Source: Marinobacter sp. F4206
GTDB taxonomy: Bacteria; Pseudomonadota; Gammaproteobacteria; Pseudomonadales; Oleiphilaceae
DNA: 64,000 bases
NCBI RefSeq assembly: GCF_019392195.1
Contig: NZ_JAHXKI010000002.1
Coordinates: 248,001 to 312,000 of the forward strand
Direction: 5' to 3'
Part shown: in pieces, positions 25,772 to 34,467 of the stretch
Layout: the number at the start of each line of letters is the position of its first letter
Numbering within the stretch: the first letter of the stretch is position 1
The notes under the pieces: generated by a model
Seen by the model: the letters and a program-made list of their open reading frames with translations, nothing else
Told to the model about the DNA's origin: nothing
The model's database searches: none
Position numbers and translations under genes: made by a program

Positions 25772-26119
25772 TCACCGGACCAGCAGATTCTCCAGCATGC
25801 CAGTGACGTTGCGGAACTCGGACTCAATGGCATCCACCGTAGCGGGCGCGTCGTCCAGTCGCTGTTCCTTTCCGGCATTTTCGGCAACCCGGCAGAGCTC
25901 ACCCAGCTGGGGCGCCCCGATGTTGATGCAGCTGCCCTTGAAGCTATGAGCCATGTGGGCCAGTGCATCGGCGTCCTGCCCGTTTACCGCCTGTTTCAGC
26001 CCCGCAATTCGCTCGCGGGAATCGTTCAGAAAGGTGTGTATCAATACTTCAAACTCATCATCCATGACGTCCTGAAGCTCAGCCAGTGCTTCTTCGTCAA
26101 GGTGTGGTGTTTTGCTCAT
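25772..26119 (-). CDS. hptB: Histidine phosphotransfer protein, HptB-like
   Basis: A 115-residue Hpt-domain protein. The phospho-acceptor motif is MAHSFKGSCINIGA, in a helical bundle without a kinase domain. In P. aeruginosa, HptB passes phosphate from hybrid kinases to HsbR, which controls the anti-sigma antagonist HsbA, linking motility and biofilm choice. Here it directly follows hsbR (27 bp) and has a strong GGGGGT site. The name is given by analogy of sequence and gene order. Confidence 0.85.
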   Translation of the reverse strand: MSKTPHLDEEALAELQDVMDDEFEVLIHTFLNDSRERIAGLKQAVNGQDADALAHMAHSFKGSCINIGAPQLGELCRVAENAGKEQRLDDAPATVDAIESEFRNVTGMLENLLVR

Positions 26120-26146
26120 ACCAACCCCCTGTCTTTGTACCGGATA

Positions 26147-27910
26147 TCACCGGTGTGTTGACGCCTGATCCGGCGAGGCCCCGGAAAAATCCCAGTCGTA
26201 GATGATTTCGACATGATTACCCCGTTGGTGGAAGGTGACGGATTCTGACAACCGTTTCAACAGCAACAGCCCTCGCCCAGCGTACCTTGCAGCTACTCCC
26301 GGCTTACCTTCCTCGCCCAGCACCGGATGGTTCCTGAAATCAAAACCCGGCCCGCTGTCCTCACAAATGACACGTAATCGGCCGCCCGAGGGTTTCATGG
26401 AATGGTGAAGGCTGAAGCGGATGTAATGCCCCTCAATCCGCGCCAGCCTGCGCCGGCGCTCTTCATAGTAGCGCCCAAACCCCTCGCGGGAGTGTTTCCA
26501 GTCCGACGGCAATGCCAACACCCCATGCTCGAGGGCGTTATTGTAGAGCTCCGCGAGCAAGGTGTAGATTTCGCCACTCTTGCGCCGAAGCCCCGGCACT
26601 TCCATACAGATGTGCAGCAACAGCGGCAAGGGACTGAAATCCCCTAACGTGCGCTCACGGATTTCATAGACACAGTGCCACTCGGTCGGCCCGGGTCGTG
26701 CCGATGGCGGAGCCCGGTCCGGAATCGCTGAAATGCCCGCTTCGTCCACCATTTCAAGGCAGCACAGGGTGAGGTCATCACCGTCCTCGTGGGCGCCCGT
26801 AAACTGATGCACGGCGCCCATCACCGCATCGAAGGGGTGCTGACCATCATCCCGGGACTCCAATGCCCGGGTAATGCCAGCCTCTCCAAAGGTTTCGCCC
26901 GCGGCATTACGGGACTCCAGAAATCCGTCTGTCATCATCAGCAAGCGGTCACCGGGCCTCGCGACCAGCGTTTCCATCTCGGCGTCGAATTGATCCGGCG
27001 CCAGAATGCCCAATGGCAGATGCCGGGACGGCAAGACCTGATGCTCACCCGTTGTCCGGACCAGCCAGCCATCCGGCAAACCACCATTCCAGAAGAGCAG
27101 CTGATTGAGCTTGAAATCCGCCTCAATCATCCCACCACAGCAGAACATGCCGGTGGGGAGAATCTGCCTGAGCTTCTGGTTAATCTCCCTGAGCACATCG
27201 GCACTCTTGAAGCCTTTGCCGGCCATGCCATAAAAGATCTCGGCCATCGGCATGGCGCCAATGGCCGCAGGCAGCCCGTGCCCCGTGAAATCGCCGATAA
27301 AGATCAGCATGCCGCCCGCCGGGCGCGGTGCGGCGAACAGAACATCACCGTTGAAGATGGTCAGTGGTGAGGCGTGATAGCGTATATTGAAGGCGTCGAG
27401 ACAACCGGTGTGGGCTACGTTGTCAAAAACCCGTTTGGCGACTTCCTGCTCCTCCAGCAGCTGCTGATTGCGCTCCCTGATCAGATCCCGCTGATCCGAA
27501 AGGGCTTGGTGCATAAGCCGCATGCGATTGAAGGCGTTGATTTTGGCCTCTATGATGATTCGATTGTACGGCTTGCTCAAAAAATCATCGCCGCCCGCAT
27601 CCAGGCAGCGCGCCAGTTCCCCCGCCTCGGAGAGTGAGGTCAGAAAGATCAGGGGGACCATTCGCTCCCCGGCCAGCCGCTTGATTTGACGCGCCGCTTC
27701 CATACCATCCATGACCGGCATGAGCGCATCCAGCAGTACAATATCCGGGGCGGACTCCCGGAACAGCCTTACCGCCTCCTCACCATTACAGGCATCAAAA
27801 ACGTCGTGGCCGAGTCGTTTTACCAGTGTTTTGAGAATCAGGCGATCGGTGTCGCTGTCATCGGCGATAAGAATCCTGAGCGCCCGCGATTCGGCAACAG
27901 ACTCTTCCAC
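26147..27910 (-). CDS. hsbR: HsbR-type response regulator: receiver, PP2C phosphatase, anti-sigma kinase
   Basis: A 587-residue protein with three parts. The receiver domain (about 10-130) has the acid pair IADDSD and phospho-acceptor in IVLLDALMPVMDG. A SpoIIE/PP2C phosphatase (about 190-400) shows FIGDFTGHGLPAAIGAMPMA and LLMMTDGFLES. The C-terminal HATPase domain of the RsbW/anti-sigma type (about 445-580) shows LYNNALEHGV, CEDSGPGFDF and YAGRGLLLLKRLSES. In Pseudomonas, HsbR phosphorylates or dephosphorylates HsbA depending on HptB. I start at GTG 27910, with GGGGA 8 bases upstream; the longer frame to 28027 would overlap hsbA. Confidence 0.9.
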   Translation of the reverse strand: MEESVAESRALRILIADDSDTDRLILKTLVKRLGHDVFDACNGEEAVRLFRESAPDIVLLDALMPVMDGMEAARQIKRLAGERMVPLIFLTSLSEAGELARCLDAGGDDFLSKPYNRIIIEAKINAFNRMRLMHQALSDQRDLIRERNQQLLEEQEVAKRVFDNVAHTGCLDAFNIRYHASPLTIFNGDVLFAAPRPAGGMLIFIGDFTGHGLPAAIGAMPMAEIFYGMAGKGFKSADVLREINQKLRQILPTGMFCCGGMIEADFKLNQLLFWNGGLPDGWLVRTTGEHQVLPSRHLPLGILAPDQFDAEMETLVARPGDRLLMMTDGFLESRNAAGETFGEAGITRALESRDDGQHPFDAVMGAVHQFTGAHEDGDDLTLCCLEMVDEAGISAIPDRAPPSARPGPTEWHCVYEIRERTLGDFSPLPLLLHICMEVPGLRRKSGEIYTLLAELYNNALEHGVLALPSDWKHSREGFGRYYEERRRRLARIEGHYIRFSLHHSMKPSGGRLRVICEDSGPGFDFRNHPVLGEEGKPGVAARYAGRGLLLLKRLSESVTFHQRGNHVEIIYDWDFSGASPDQASTHR

Positions 27911-27938
27911 AATGAGTTCCCCGGACCGTGCGAGAGGA

Positions 27939-28244
27939 TCACCTGATGGCGAACAGCTGCTCGAAATTGGAGATGGACAGAATACGGCGAACGTCGTTGT
28001 TGCAGTTTTCGATGACAATACGGGCACCGTCGCCGCCCGCGTAATCCCTCAGCAACAGCAACATTCCCAGTGCGGAACTATCCAGATAGGTGGTTTCAGA
28101 CAGATCTACAACGTAGTTGCGGATTGATTGGTCGCCATGCTCATAGGCATCGCGGAAGGCCTGGTGGGTGCTGAAATCAAAACGGCCTTCGATACTGATA
28201 ATCAGGGTCTGGCTATCCTCTCCGCGACGTGTCTGAATCGGCAT
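27939..28244 (-). CDS. hsbA: Anti-anti-sigma (STAS) protein HsbA
   Basis: A 101-residue STAS-domain protein: LIISIEGRFDFSTHQAFRDA, then YVVDLSETTYLDSSALGMLL containing the Ser that is phosphorylated in the family, then a C-terminal helix. In P. aeruginosa, HsbA is phosphorylated by HsbR and binds the anti-sigma factor FlgM or a diguanylate cyclase. A perfect GGAGGT 6 bases before the ATG at 28244 decides the start over the upstream ATG at 28295. The 122 bp gap after fliJ has no promoter that I can call. Confidence 0.9.
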   Translation of the reverse strand: MPIQTRRGEDSQTLIISIEGRFDFSTHQAFRDAYEHGDQSIRNYVVDLSETTYLDSSALGMLLLLRDYAGGDGARIVIENCNNDVRRILSISNFEQLFAIR

Positions 28245-28366
28245 TCCGAAACCTCCGAAGGTAATCTGGGCAGCGTTGACCGCCGAGTATTGCATGGTTC
28301 ATCTTCGGGTAAGGATAGCCCAACCCGCCTGAATTGCATCCGTGGCGAATTGATGCAGGGCAATAT

Positions 28367-28810
28367 TTATCGTTGGCGGCGAGTGAAGGCGCGACCGGCA
28401 GCCTCGTCAGCCAGTTTCTGCTCTCGCAGGTCCTGTTCACGCTGTTCCTGGCGGCGACAGGTTTTAATGTATTTTTCCATCCCTCGCCGGCGCTCCCAGG
28501 CCTGTTGCCACTCAAGCCGGCGGGTCTCGAACACCTGCTCCGCCTGATCCAGTTGTTTTTGCTGCTGCAGAATTACCTGATCCAGCTGGGCGATGAACGC
28601 TTGCCAGGCTTGCAGTCGACTCACCGGTACCACACCGTTCTGATTGCTTCGAATCTGGTCGCGGTATTCCTGCTGATACCGGTTCAGGTTGTCGACCTGC
28701 TCCCGCTGCTGCTCCGCCAGATTTCTGGCCTCGCCCATCCGTTCAAGGGCCTCCTGCTCCTTACGCTCCTCAAGGGACAGCACCACTTCCAGTCGCCGGG
28801 AACGCAGCAT
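28367..28810 (-). CDS. fliJ: Flagellar export protein FliJ
   Basis: A 147-residue coiled-coil protein with very high Gln, Arg and Glu content and no membrane segment, as expected for FliJ, the central stalk of the FliI ATPase ring and chaperone-escort protein. It begins [20 protein letters not shown] and continues with LQAWQAFIAQLDQVILQQQ. The ATG overlaps the fliI stop by one base (TGATG). Last of fliEFGHIJ. Confidence 0.9.
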   Translation of the reverse strand: MLRSRRLEVVLSLEERKEQEALERMGEARNLAEQQREQVDNLNRYQQEYRDQIRSNQNGVVPVSRLQAWQAFIAQLDQVILQQQKQLDQAEQVFETRRLEWQQAWERRRGMEKYIKTCRRQEQREQDLREQKLADEAAGRAFTRRQR

Positions 28811-30207
28811 CAGCCATTACCTCTGCCTGCGTTAACCTGATTATTGGGCGCTGCTGACTTCAGACGGTCAGGAGAGCGGCGCTCTGGCACGACCGCCAAC
28901 AATTGATCAATGCTCTCCTGTAACGGAGCACTTTCGTTCAAACCCTGTTGCAGGAACTGACCCATATTGCCAATGTGCGCGATGGCAAAATCGGTTTCCG
29001 GATCCGAGCCTTTGACATAAGCCCCGACACTGATCAGATCACGCGCCTGCTGGTAGCGGGAATAGACCTGTTTAAAACGCTGGGCCCGTGAAAAGTGCTC
29101 CGTCCCGGTGACCTGAGGCATGACCCGGCTGATAGAGGCTTCCACATCAATGGCGGGGTAATGGCCTTCCTCGGCCAACCGGCGGGACAACACGATGTGG
29201 CCATCCAGAATGGCGCGGGCCGCGTCTGCAATCGGATCCTGCTGGTCGTCCCCTTCGGTCAGAACCGTGTAGAACGCCGTGATTGAGCCACCACCCGGCC
29301 GGCCGTTGCCGGTACGTTCAACCAATTGCGGTAACTTTGCAAAGACCGAGGGCGGATAGCCCTTGGTGGCCGGCGGCTCACCCACCGCCAGGGCAATCTC
29401 GCGCTGGGCCTGGGCATAGCGGGTCAGCGAATCCATCAGCAACAGAACCCGCTTGCCCTGATCGCGGTAATACTCGGCAATGCGGGTGGTGAGCATCGCG
29501 GCGCGCAGGCGCATCAGGGGAGAATCGTCAGCCGGGGAGGCAACCACCACGGAGCGGGACAGGCCCTCTTCACCCAGAATATCCTCGATGAACTCCTTGA
29601 CCTCACGCCCCCGCTCGCCGATGAGACCGACCACAGTGATATCGGCATCGGTGAACCGGGTCATCATGCCCAACAGCATACTCTTGCCCACACCACTGCC
29701 GGCAAACAGGCCCAGGCGCTGGCCCTGGCCCACCGTCAGCAGCGAATTGATCGCGCGAATGCCCACGTCCATGGATTCCCGGACCGGAGCCCGGTTCAGG
29801 GGGTTGATGATGTCGCCGGACAGGGCCACACGGGCCTCGGCCTGCAAGGGCCCCTTGCCATCAAGGGGCTCACCGCTGCCGTCCACCACGCGACCAAGCA
29901 TCTGCGGCCCGACCGGCACCCGACTGGCCGCCGAAACCGGCACAACCCGGGCACCGGGCCTGAGGCCCTCGATGGCGGTCAGTGGCATCAGGTAGACCTT
30001 GTCGTCCTCAAAACCAACCACTTCGGCTTCAACGCTTCCTGAGCCCTGACCCTGGATAACGCAGCGGTCACCAACCACCATGGGGCACCCAACACATTCC
30101 AGCGTCAGCCCGACCATCCGGGTCAGACGCCCGGAGAGTTCGGGGCCCGGATCGCTCCCGATAAAGTCCTGGAACCGGTTTAAGCGATCAGCCAGACGTG
30201 AGGTCAT
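28810..30207 (-). CDS. fliI: Flagellum-specific ATPase FliI
   Basis: Export ATPase related to the F1 beta subunit (465 residues). The Walker A is [20 protein letters not shown]; the Walker B strand is [20 protein letters not shown]. The FliI/YscN signature [18 protein letters not shown] and the C-terminal [20 protein letters not shown] are present. I start at 30207 ([12 protein letters not shown]), which aligns with the usual N-terminus and has a GAGG close by; the frame reaches 30270, deep inside fliH. Overlap with fliH is 20 bp. Confidence 0.95.
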   Translation of the reverse strand: MTSRLADRLNRFQDFIGSDPGPELSGRLTRMVGLTLECVGCPMVVGDRCVIQGQGSGSVEAEVVGFEDDKVYLMPLTAIEGLRPGARVVPVSAASRVPVGPQMLGRVVDGSGEPLDGKGPLQAEARVALSGDIINPLNRAPVRESMDVGIRAINSLLTVGQGQRLGLFAGSGVGKSMLLGMMTRFTDADITVVGLIGERGREVKEFIEDILGEEGLSRSVVVASPADDSPLMRLRAAMLTTRIAEYYRDQGKRVLLLMDSLTRYAQAQREIALAVGEPPATKGYPPSVFAKLPQLVERTGNGRPGGGSITAFYTVLTEGDDQQDPIADAARAILDGHIVLSRRLAEEGHYPAIDVEASISRVMPQVTGTEHFSRAQRFKQVYSRYQQARDLISVGAYVKGSDPETDFAIAHIGNMGQFLQQGLNESAPLQESIDQLLAVVPERRSPDRLKSAAPNNQVNAGRGNG

Positions 30208-31093
30208 CGCCCTCACCCCTGTCATCGCCGCTCTCGTCCGGGTGCCCGGACTCGACCGCTTCTCCGGCATCGGTCGAATTCAGCACATCGCGCTGAAAAT
30301 CGGTCAGGTCTCCCATCAGGGCGTCCACATCCTCGGCTTCTGCGGCCACGGCCTCTTCCGACTGTTGTTCCAGCATGCTTTGTACAGCCCGCTGGAACCG
30401 TTTCTCGACGGTGAAATCCACCAGGCTGTGCCGGGTTTCGACCCGGCAGCCCCCAGGTAGGACGTCATCGTCTTCAATAATGGATGCCTGGGTTTCCAGA
30501 CGTGCCGTCACCTCGCGGACCAGCTCACCGTCGTCCGGATGGATATGTACACGGAGGTTCTCGGCGGTCGAAGGCAACGCCTCGAGGGCCCTGCGGACAA
30601 CGCTCCGAATTTGCGAGGAATCGATGGTCAGTTCCCTGAACACCACTGCGCGGGCCAGAACCGTGGTGAGGTTCACCAGCGCGCCCTCGATCTCGTCCTC
30701 ATGGCGGCGGATCGGCAACAGCAATTCACCCATCAGATGTTCCAGACGGTCGAGCCTGGTATCCATTTCCTTGCGGGTGTCCTCGTAACCCTTCTTTTCA
30801 CCCTGTTCGCGGCCTTCATCCTTGCCGGCTTGCAGACCCTCCTCGTGGCCCTGCTCCCGACCTTCGGCCAAGCCGGCCTGATAACCTTCTTCCCGGCCCT
30901 CGTTAAAACCGTCTTCTCTGGCCGCCCTGCGAATTTCGCTGATGTCGGCGGCCGTCAGGGGCTTTACGTTCCGCTCCTCTTCCCGGGCAACTTCGTTGCC
31001 CTGGCCGTCCAGCAGCGGCAGCTCCCAGCGTTCGTAGGCTGTGAGCTGTTCCTTGGGAATCCGGTTGAGATCCTTGGTGGAGTCTTTCATCAC
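30188..31093 (-). CDS. fliH: Flagellar assembly protein FliH
   Basis: FliH (301 residues) regulates the FliI ATPase and links it to the C-ring. The N-terminal part has a Trp-containing segment ([12 protein letters not shown]), then an 11-fold run of glycines every fourth residue (62-102), a helical middle and the FliH C-terminal domain (about 125-230: [20 protein letters not shown]). The acidic tail is longer than in most homologues. It overlaps fliG by 4 bp (ATGA). Confidence 0.93.
   Translation of the reverse strand: MMKDSTKDLNRIPKEQLTAYERWELPLLDGQGNEVAREEERNVKPLTAADISEIRRAAREDGFNEGREEGYQAGLAEGREQGHEEGLQAGKDEGREQGEKKGYEDTRKEMDTRLDRLEHLMGELLLPIRRHEDEIEGALVNLTTVLARAVVFRELTIDSSQIRSVVRRALEALPSTAENLRVHIHPDDGELVREVTARLETQASIIEDDDVLPGGCRVETRHSLVDFTVEKRFQRAVQSMLEQQSEEAVAAEAEDVDALMGDLTDFQRDVLNSTDAGEAVESGHPDESGDDRGEGDDLTSG
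30788..30910 (-). repeat. Eleven consecutive G-x-x-x spacings in FliH
   Basis: Gly at residues 62, 66, 70, 74, 78, 82, 86, 90, 94, 98 and 102, with Glu, Arg, Gln and Lys between. GxxxG runs are known in FliH and mediate close helix packing; this is an uninterrupted example of 11 glycines. Confidence 0.9.
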
Positions 31094-32133
31094 ATCATTT
31101 CTTCGCCGGCACCACCGAGTGAGATCTCACCCGCTTCTGCCATCCGCCGGGCAACCGTAATAATGTCTTTCTGGGCCGCCTCGACTTCGCTGACCTTGAC
31201 CGGGCCCTTCGCTTCGAGATCATCCTGCAGCAACTCGGCCGCCCTCTTGGACATGTTCTTGAAAATCTTGTCCTGGACAGCGTCATCAGCGCCCTTGAGC
31301 GCAACCACCAGAACTTCCGAGGAAACTTCTCGCAGCAGTGCCTGGATGCCCCGGTCGTCAATATCCTTCAAGTTATCAAAGACAAACATCAGGTCTTCAA
31401 TGGTCGACGCCAGATCGGGATCCATGTCCTTGATCGAATCCATCAGGTTGCCTTCAATACTGCGGTCCATGAAGTTCATGATGTCTGCTGCCCGCTTGAT
31501 ACCGCCAATGCGGCTGGTCTGGGCCGCGGAACCACCGGAGAACTGCTTCTCGAGAATGTCGTTCAATTCCTGCAACGCCTGGGGCTGGATACTTTCCAGG
31601 GACGCCACACGCATCATGACGTCCAGACGAACCTTGTCGTCCAGCGTTGCCAGAATTTCGGCGGCCTGGTCCGGATCCAGATAGGAAATCACGATGGCCT
31701 GAATCTGCGGGTGCTCGTACCGGATAATGTCACCGACGGCCCGGGGCTCCATCCACTTGAGGGTATCGAGACCCGTGGTGTTGCCCCCGATCAGAATACG
31801 ATCGATCAGACTGGCGGCTTTGTCGTCGCCCAACGCCTGGGTCAGCATGGCGCGAATGTAATCGTCGTTGCCGACACCGAGGCCGGTCTGTCCGCCCACG
31901 GCGTCCACGAACTGGTTCAGTACGAAGGTGACATCGTCTTTACTGACGTCCTTCATCTGGGCCATAGCCACCCCGACGCGCTGAACCTCCTTCGGGCCCA
32001 TGTGCTTCAGAACCTGAGCCGCATCCGCCTCACCCAGAGACATCAACAGAATGGCGGCCTGCTCGACGCGCGGGATCTTACGCTGCGGTTTCTGGGGCGC
32101 AGCAACGCCCTGCTGGTTGTCTTGATCAGTCAT
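31090..32133 (-). CDS. fliG: Flagellar motor switch protein FliG
   Basis: Rotor protein (347 residues) that meets the stator and generates torque. The N-terminal domain starts RVEQAAILLMSLGEADAAQV. The middle domain with ARM-type helices and the C-terminal torque helix region (MFVFDNLKDIDDRGIQALLR) are clear, including alternating charged residues. It overlaps fliF by 8 bp and fliH by 4 bp, all tightly coupled. Confidence 0.97.
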   Translation of the reverse strand: MTDQDNQQGVAAPQKPQRKIPRVEQAAILLMSLGEADAAQVLKHMGPKEVQRVGVAMAQMKDVSKDDVTFVLNQFVDAVGGQTGLGVGNDDYIRAMLTQALGDDKAASLIDRILIGGNTTGLDTLKWMEPRAVGDIIRYEHPQIQAIVISYLDPDQAAEILATLDDKVRLDVMMRVASLESIQPQALQELNDILEKQFSGGSAAQTSRIGGIKRAADIMNFMDRSIEGNLMDSIKDMDPDLASTIEDLMFVFDNLKDIDDRGIQALLREVSSEVLVVALKGADDAVQDKIFKNMSKRAAELLQDDLEAKGPVKVSEVEAAQKDIITVARRMAEAGEISLGGAGEEMM

Positions 32134-33835
32134 CGACGTTCACCCACTGGCGCATGACCTGGGCCACCCGGGCCGGGTCCTCTGCAATCAGGCCTTTCAA
32201 TGCATTAAGCTGCCTATCATAGCTGTCCGTCGCGCCCGGCAAAAGCAGGTCATCCTGTGACGACATGGCCTCGCGCAGTTCGTCGCCGCCCTCGATGCTG
32301 TCCAACTCTCCGTAGCCACGGTCACCAGACCCTTCGCCCCGTTCACGCTGGCCACCACCGGACAGGCTCTTCAGAGTCGGGCGCAACAGACCAAGCACCA
32401 GAACCAGAATCACCAGCCCCGCCAACACCTGTTTCATCAGGTCCCAGAACCAGGGCTGTTCCCAGAAGCCTGGCGCTTCGAATTCAATGGACTCCTCGGG
32501 TGCAAAGGCCGTATTCATCACCGTAACACTGTCGCCTCGGGCGGCGGAATAACCGACCGCATCACGCACCAGCATACTGAGACGCTGCAGCTCCTGTTCC
32601 GGCCACGGCTGATAACTCATCTCACCAGTCTGGGGGTCGACTACTTTCATGTCGTCCACCGCCAGGGCAACGGTCACCCGCTTGATGCGGCCCAGTTCCT
32701 GACGGACATAGCTGACCGTGCGATCCATCTCGTAATTACGGGTCGACTCCCGACGCACATCCACCGGCTGGCTGGCCTGTCCGCCTTCCTCGTCCTGAGC
32801 GTTGTCGGCCTGTTCGGGCACGGCAGCATCGGCCGGCGGCTGATTGGACAAGGCGCCCGGGATGCCAAGGGGACCGCCTCCGGGAACCCGCTGTTCGCTC
32901 ATTTCCCGCTCGCTACGAACCGCCTGCTGCTCCGGATTGAACAGCTCTTCAGCCTGTTCCACCGATGAAAAGTCCAGATCCGCAGACACCTCGGCACGGT
33001 AGCGGCCCTCCCCAACGATCGGCGCGATCAGCGACGCCACCCGCCGGGTCAGGCGTTCCTCAACCTTGGAGGTGTACTCGTACTGGTCCTCCATTCGATC
33101 GGTGTCGCCTTTCCCGTCCATACCGGTCAGCAGGCTGCCGTTCTGATCCACCACGGTGACGTTGTCTTTTTTCATCATGGGAATGCTGCCGGCCACCAGG
33201 TTCACGACTGCATTGATTTGCTCCTGCTCCGGACGACGCCCGGCGAAGACTTCCAGGAATACGGAAGCCGAGGGTTCACGGGCATCGCGGACAAACACCG
33301 AGCGCTCGGGAATGGCCAGGTGAACACGTGCGCTGCGCACCCCGCGCATGGCGCCAATCGTGCGGGCAAGTTCGCCCTCGAGGCCACGGCGATAACTGAC
33401 GGTTTCCATGAACTGGGAAGTACCCAGACCGCGCTCCTGGTCCAGCAGTTCAAAGCCCATGGTTTTCTGGTCGGTCACGCCTTCGGCCGCAAGTTTCAGG
33501 CGAGCATTGTAGACCTGGTCCGATGGCACCAGGAGCGCGCCGCTCCGGGGATCCATCTTGTAGTCGATGCCATTGCTCTCGAGAATGGTGGTGACGTCCT
33601 GCGGGTTGTAAGAGGACAGATCCCCCACAACCGGCTGGTAATTCGGCTCCTGCGCCCACAGGACGACGGCAACGCCCAGCGCCACACTGGCCGCGAGGCC
33701 AACCATCAGGCCAATCTGCCGGAGCAGATTCAGGCGATTGAACCCCAAAAACATATCGTTGCCGCTATCGGGCGCATCCGACGCCTGGGCTGCGGGAACA
33801 TTCGGGGAGGAGGTTTCTGCAGGAACGCTGGCCAT
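32126..33835 (-). CDS. fliF: Flagellar MS-ring protein FliF
   Basis: The 569-residue protein forms the MS ring in the inner membrane. Two membrane helices are visible (about 38-58, RQIGLMVGLAASVALGVAVV; and about 455-475, WDLMKQVLAGLVILVLVLGL), with ring-building domains between (YKMDPRSGALLVPSDQVYNA, EGELARTIGAMRGVRSARVH). The C-terminal tail (NALKGLIAEDPARVAQVMRQ) binds FliG. It begins 15 bp after fliE. Confidence 0.96.
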   Translation of the reverse strand: MASVPAETSSPNVPAAQASDAPDSGNDMFLGFNRLNLLRQIGLMVGLAASVALGVAVVLWAQEPNYQPVVGDLSSYNPQDVTTILESNGIDYKMDPRSGALLVPSDQVYNARLKLAAEGVTDQKTMGFELLDQERGLGTSQFMETVSYRRGLEGELARTIGAMRGVRSARVHLAIPERSVFVRDAREPSASVFLEVFAGRRPEQEQINAVVNLVAGSIPMMKKDNVTVVDQNGSLLTGMDGKGDTDRMEDQYEYTSKVEERLTRRVASLIAPIVGEGRYRAEVSADLDFSSVEQAEELFNPEQQAVRSEREMSEQRVPGGGPLGIPGALSNQPPADAAVPEQADNAQDEEGGQASQPVDVRRESTRNYEMDRTVSYVRQELGRIKRVTVALAVDDMKVVDPQTGEMSYQPWPEQELQRLSMLVRDAVGYSAARGDSVTVMNTAFAPEESIEFEAPGFWEQPWFWDLMKQVLAGLVILVLVLGLLRPTLKSLSGGGQRERGEGSGDRGYGELDSIEGGDELREAMSSQDDLLLPGATDSYDRQLNALKGLIAEDPARVAQVMRQWVNVDD

Positions 33836-33850
33836 TTCTCTGCTCCGTTA

Positions 33851-34228
33851 TCAGATCGGCATGTTCATGATGTCTTCGTAGGCCCGGACCACGCGGTTTC
33901 GAACCTGGGTCAGCGCTTCGAAGGAGACAGAGGACTTCTGAGCAGCAATCATCACCCTGGTAATGTCCACATTGGGATCACCCATCTCATAGGCCGTGCG
34001 CAGTTCACTGGTATTCTGCTGGAGTTCGTTCACGTTGTTCACCGCCTTGCCCAGCATGTCGCTGAAACTCGGCGCTTCCTGTGTCTCCTGGGTTTCCTGA
34101 ACCTGGCGAGGACCGTCAATTCGACCCCGCACCGACTGATCCTGCTGAATCTGCTGATTCTGCATCATCTGTGAACGCAGTGAGCGGATGTCGGACAGAA
34201 CACTATTGATGTCGGCACGCTGGACCAT
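33851..34228 (-). CDS. fliE: Flagellar hook-basal body protein FliE
   Basis: Adaptor between the MS ring and the rod (125 residues). The C-terminal half carries the FliE pattern: [40 protein letters not shown] and [20 protein letters not shown]. The N-terminal 40 residues are Gln-rich. It is the first gene of fliEFGHIJ and has a sigma-54 promoter about 70 bases upstream. Confidence 0.95.
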   Translation of the reverse strand: MVQRADINSVLSDIRSLRSQMMQNQQIQQDQSVRGRIDGPRQVQETQETQEAPSFSDMLGKAVNNVNELQQNTSELRTAYEMGDPNVDITRVMIAAQKSSVSFEALTQVRNRVVRAYEDIMNMPI

Positions 34229-34296
34229 AACTCTCTCCCGATCCCGCCGCCAGTGGTGGCGGACTTACTCATGGAATTCTCGTTACAGATCGTTTA

Positions 34297-34311
34297 GCAA
34301 TGACCAGGCCA
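34297..34311 (-). promoter_or_regulatory. Sigma-54 promoter of fliE operon
   Basis: Minus strand TGGCCT, 5 bases, TTGC in the 239 bp fleR-fliE gap. The GG/GC spacing is exact. FleR is the expected activator, as in the Pseudomonas class III genes. Confidence 0.7.
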
Positions 34312-34417
34312 AGTAGTTTTTATTCCATTATTTCAGTAGTTTAAATAACTATAGGACGATCAAAAATAGACCTGTGACGGTCTTTTGACAGCACGGATTG
34401 AGTATCCGGGAGGCAAC

Positions 34418-34444
34418 AAAAAAAGGGCACTCGAATGAGTGCCC
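34418..34444 (-). terminator. Rho-independent terminator after fleR
   Basis: Minus strand: GGGCACTC, loop ATTC, GAGTGCCC, followed by a run of seven T residues, about 24 bases after the fleR stop. Confidence 0.9.
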
Positions 34445-34467
34445 AATGAAGGAGTCTTCGCCAGATG

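Noticed and set aside
28245..28366. Sigma-54 promoter before hsbA
   Set aside because: The best candidate (TGGGCT...TACC) lacks the GC at -12.
34418..34444. Operator for fliE
   Set aside because: The hairpin is followed by seven T residues and lies right after fleR, so it is a terminator.
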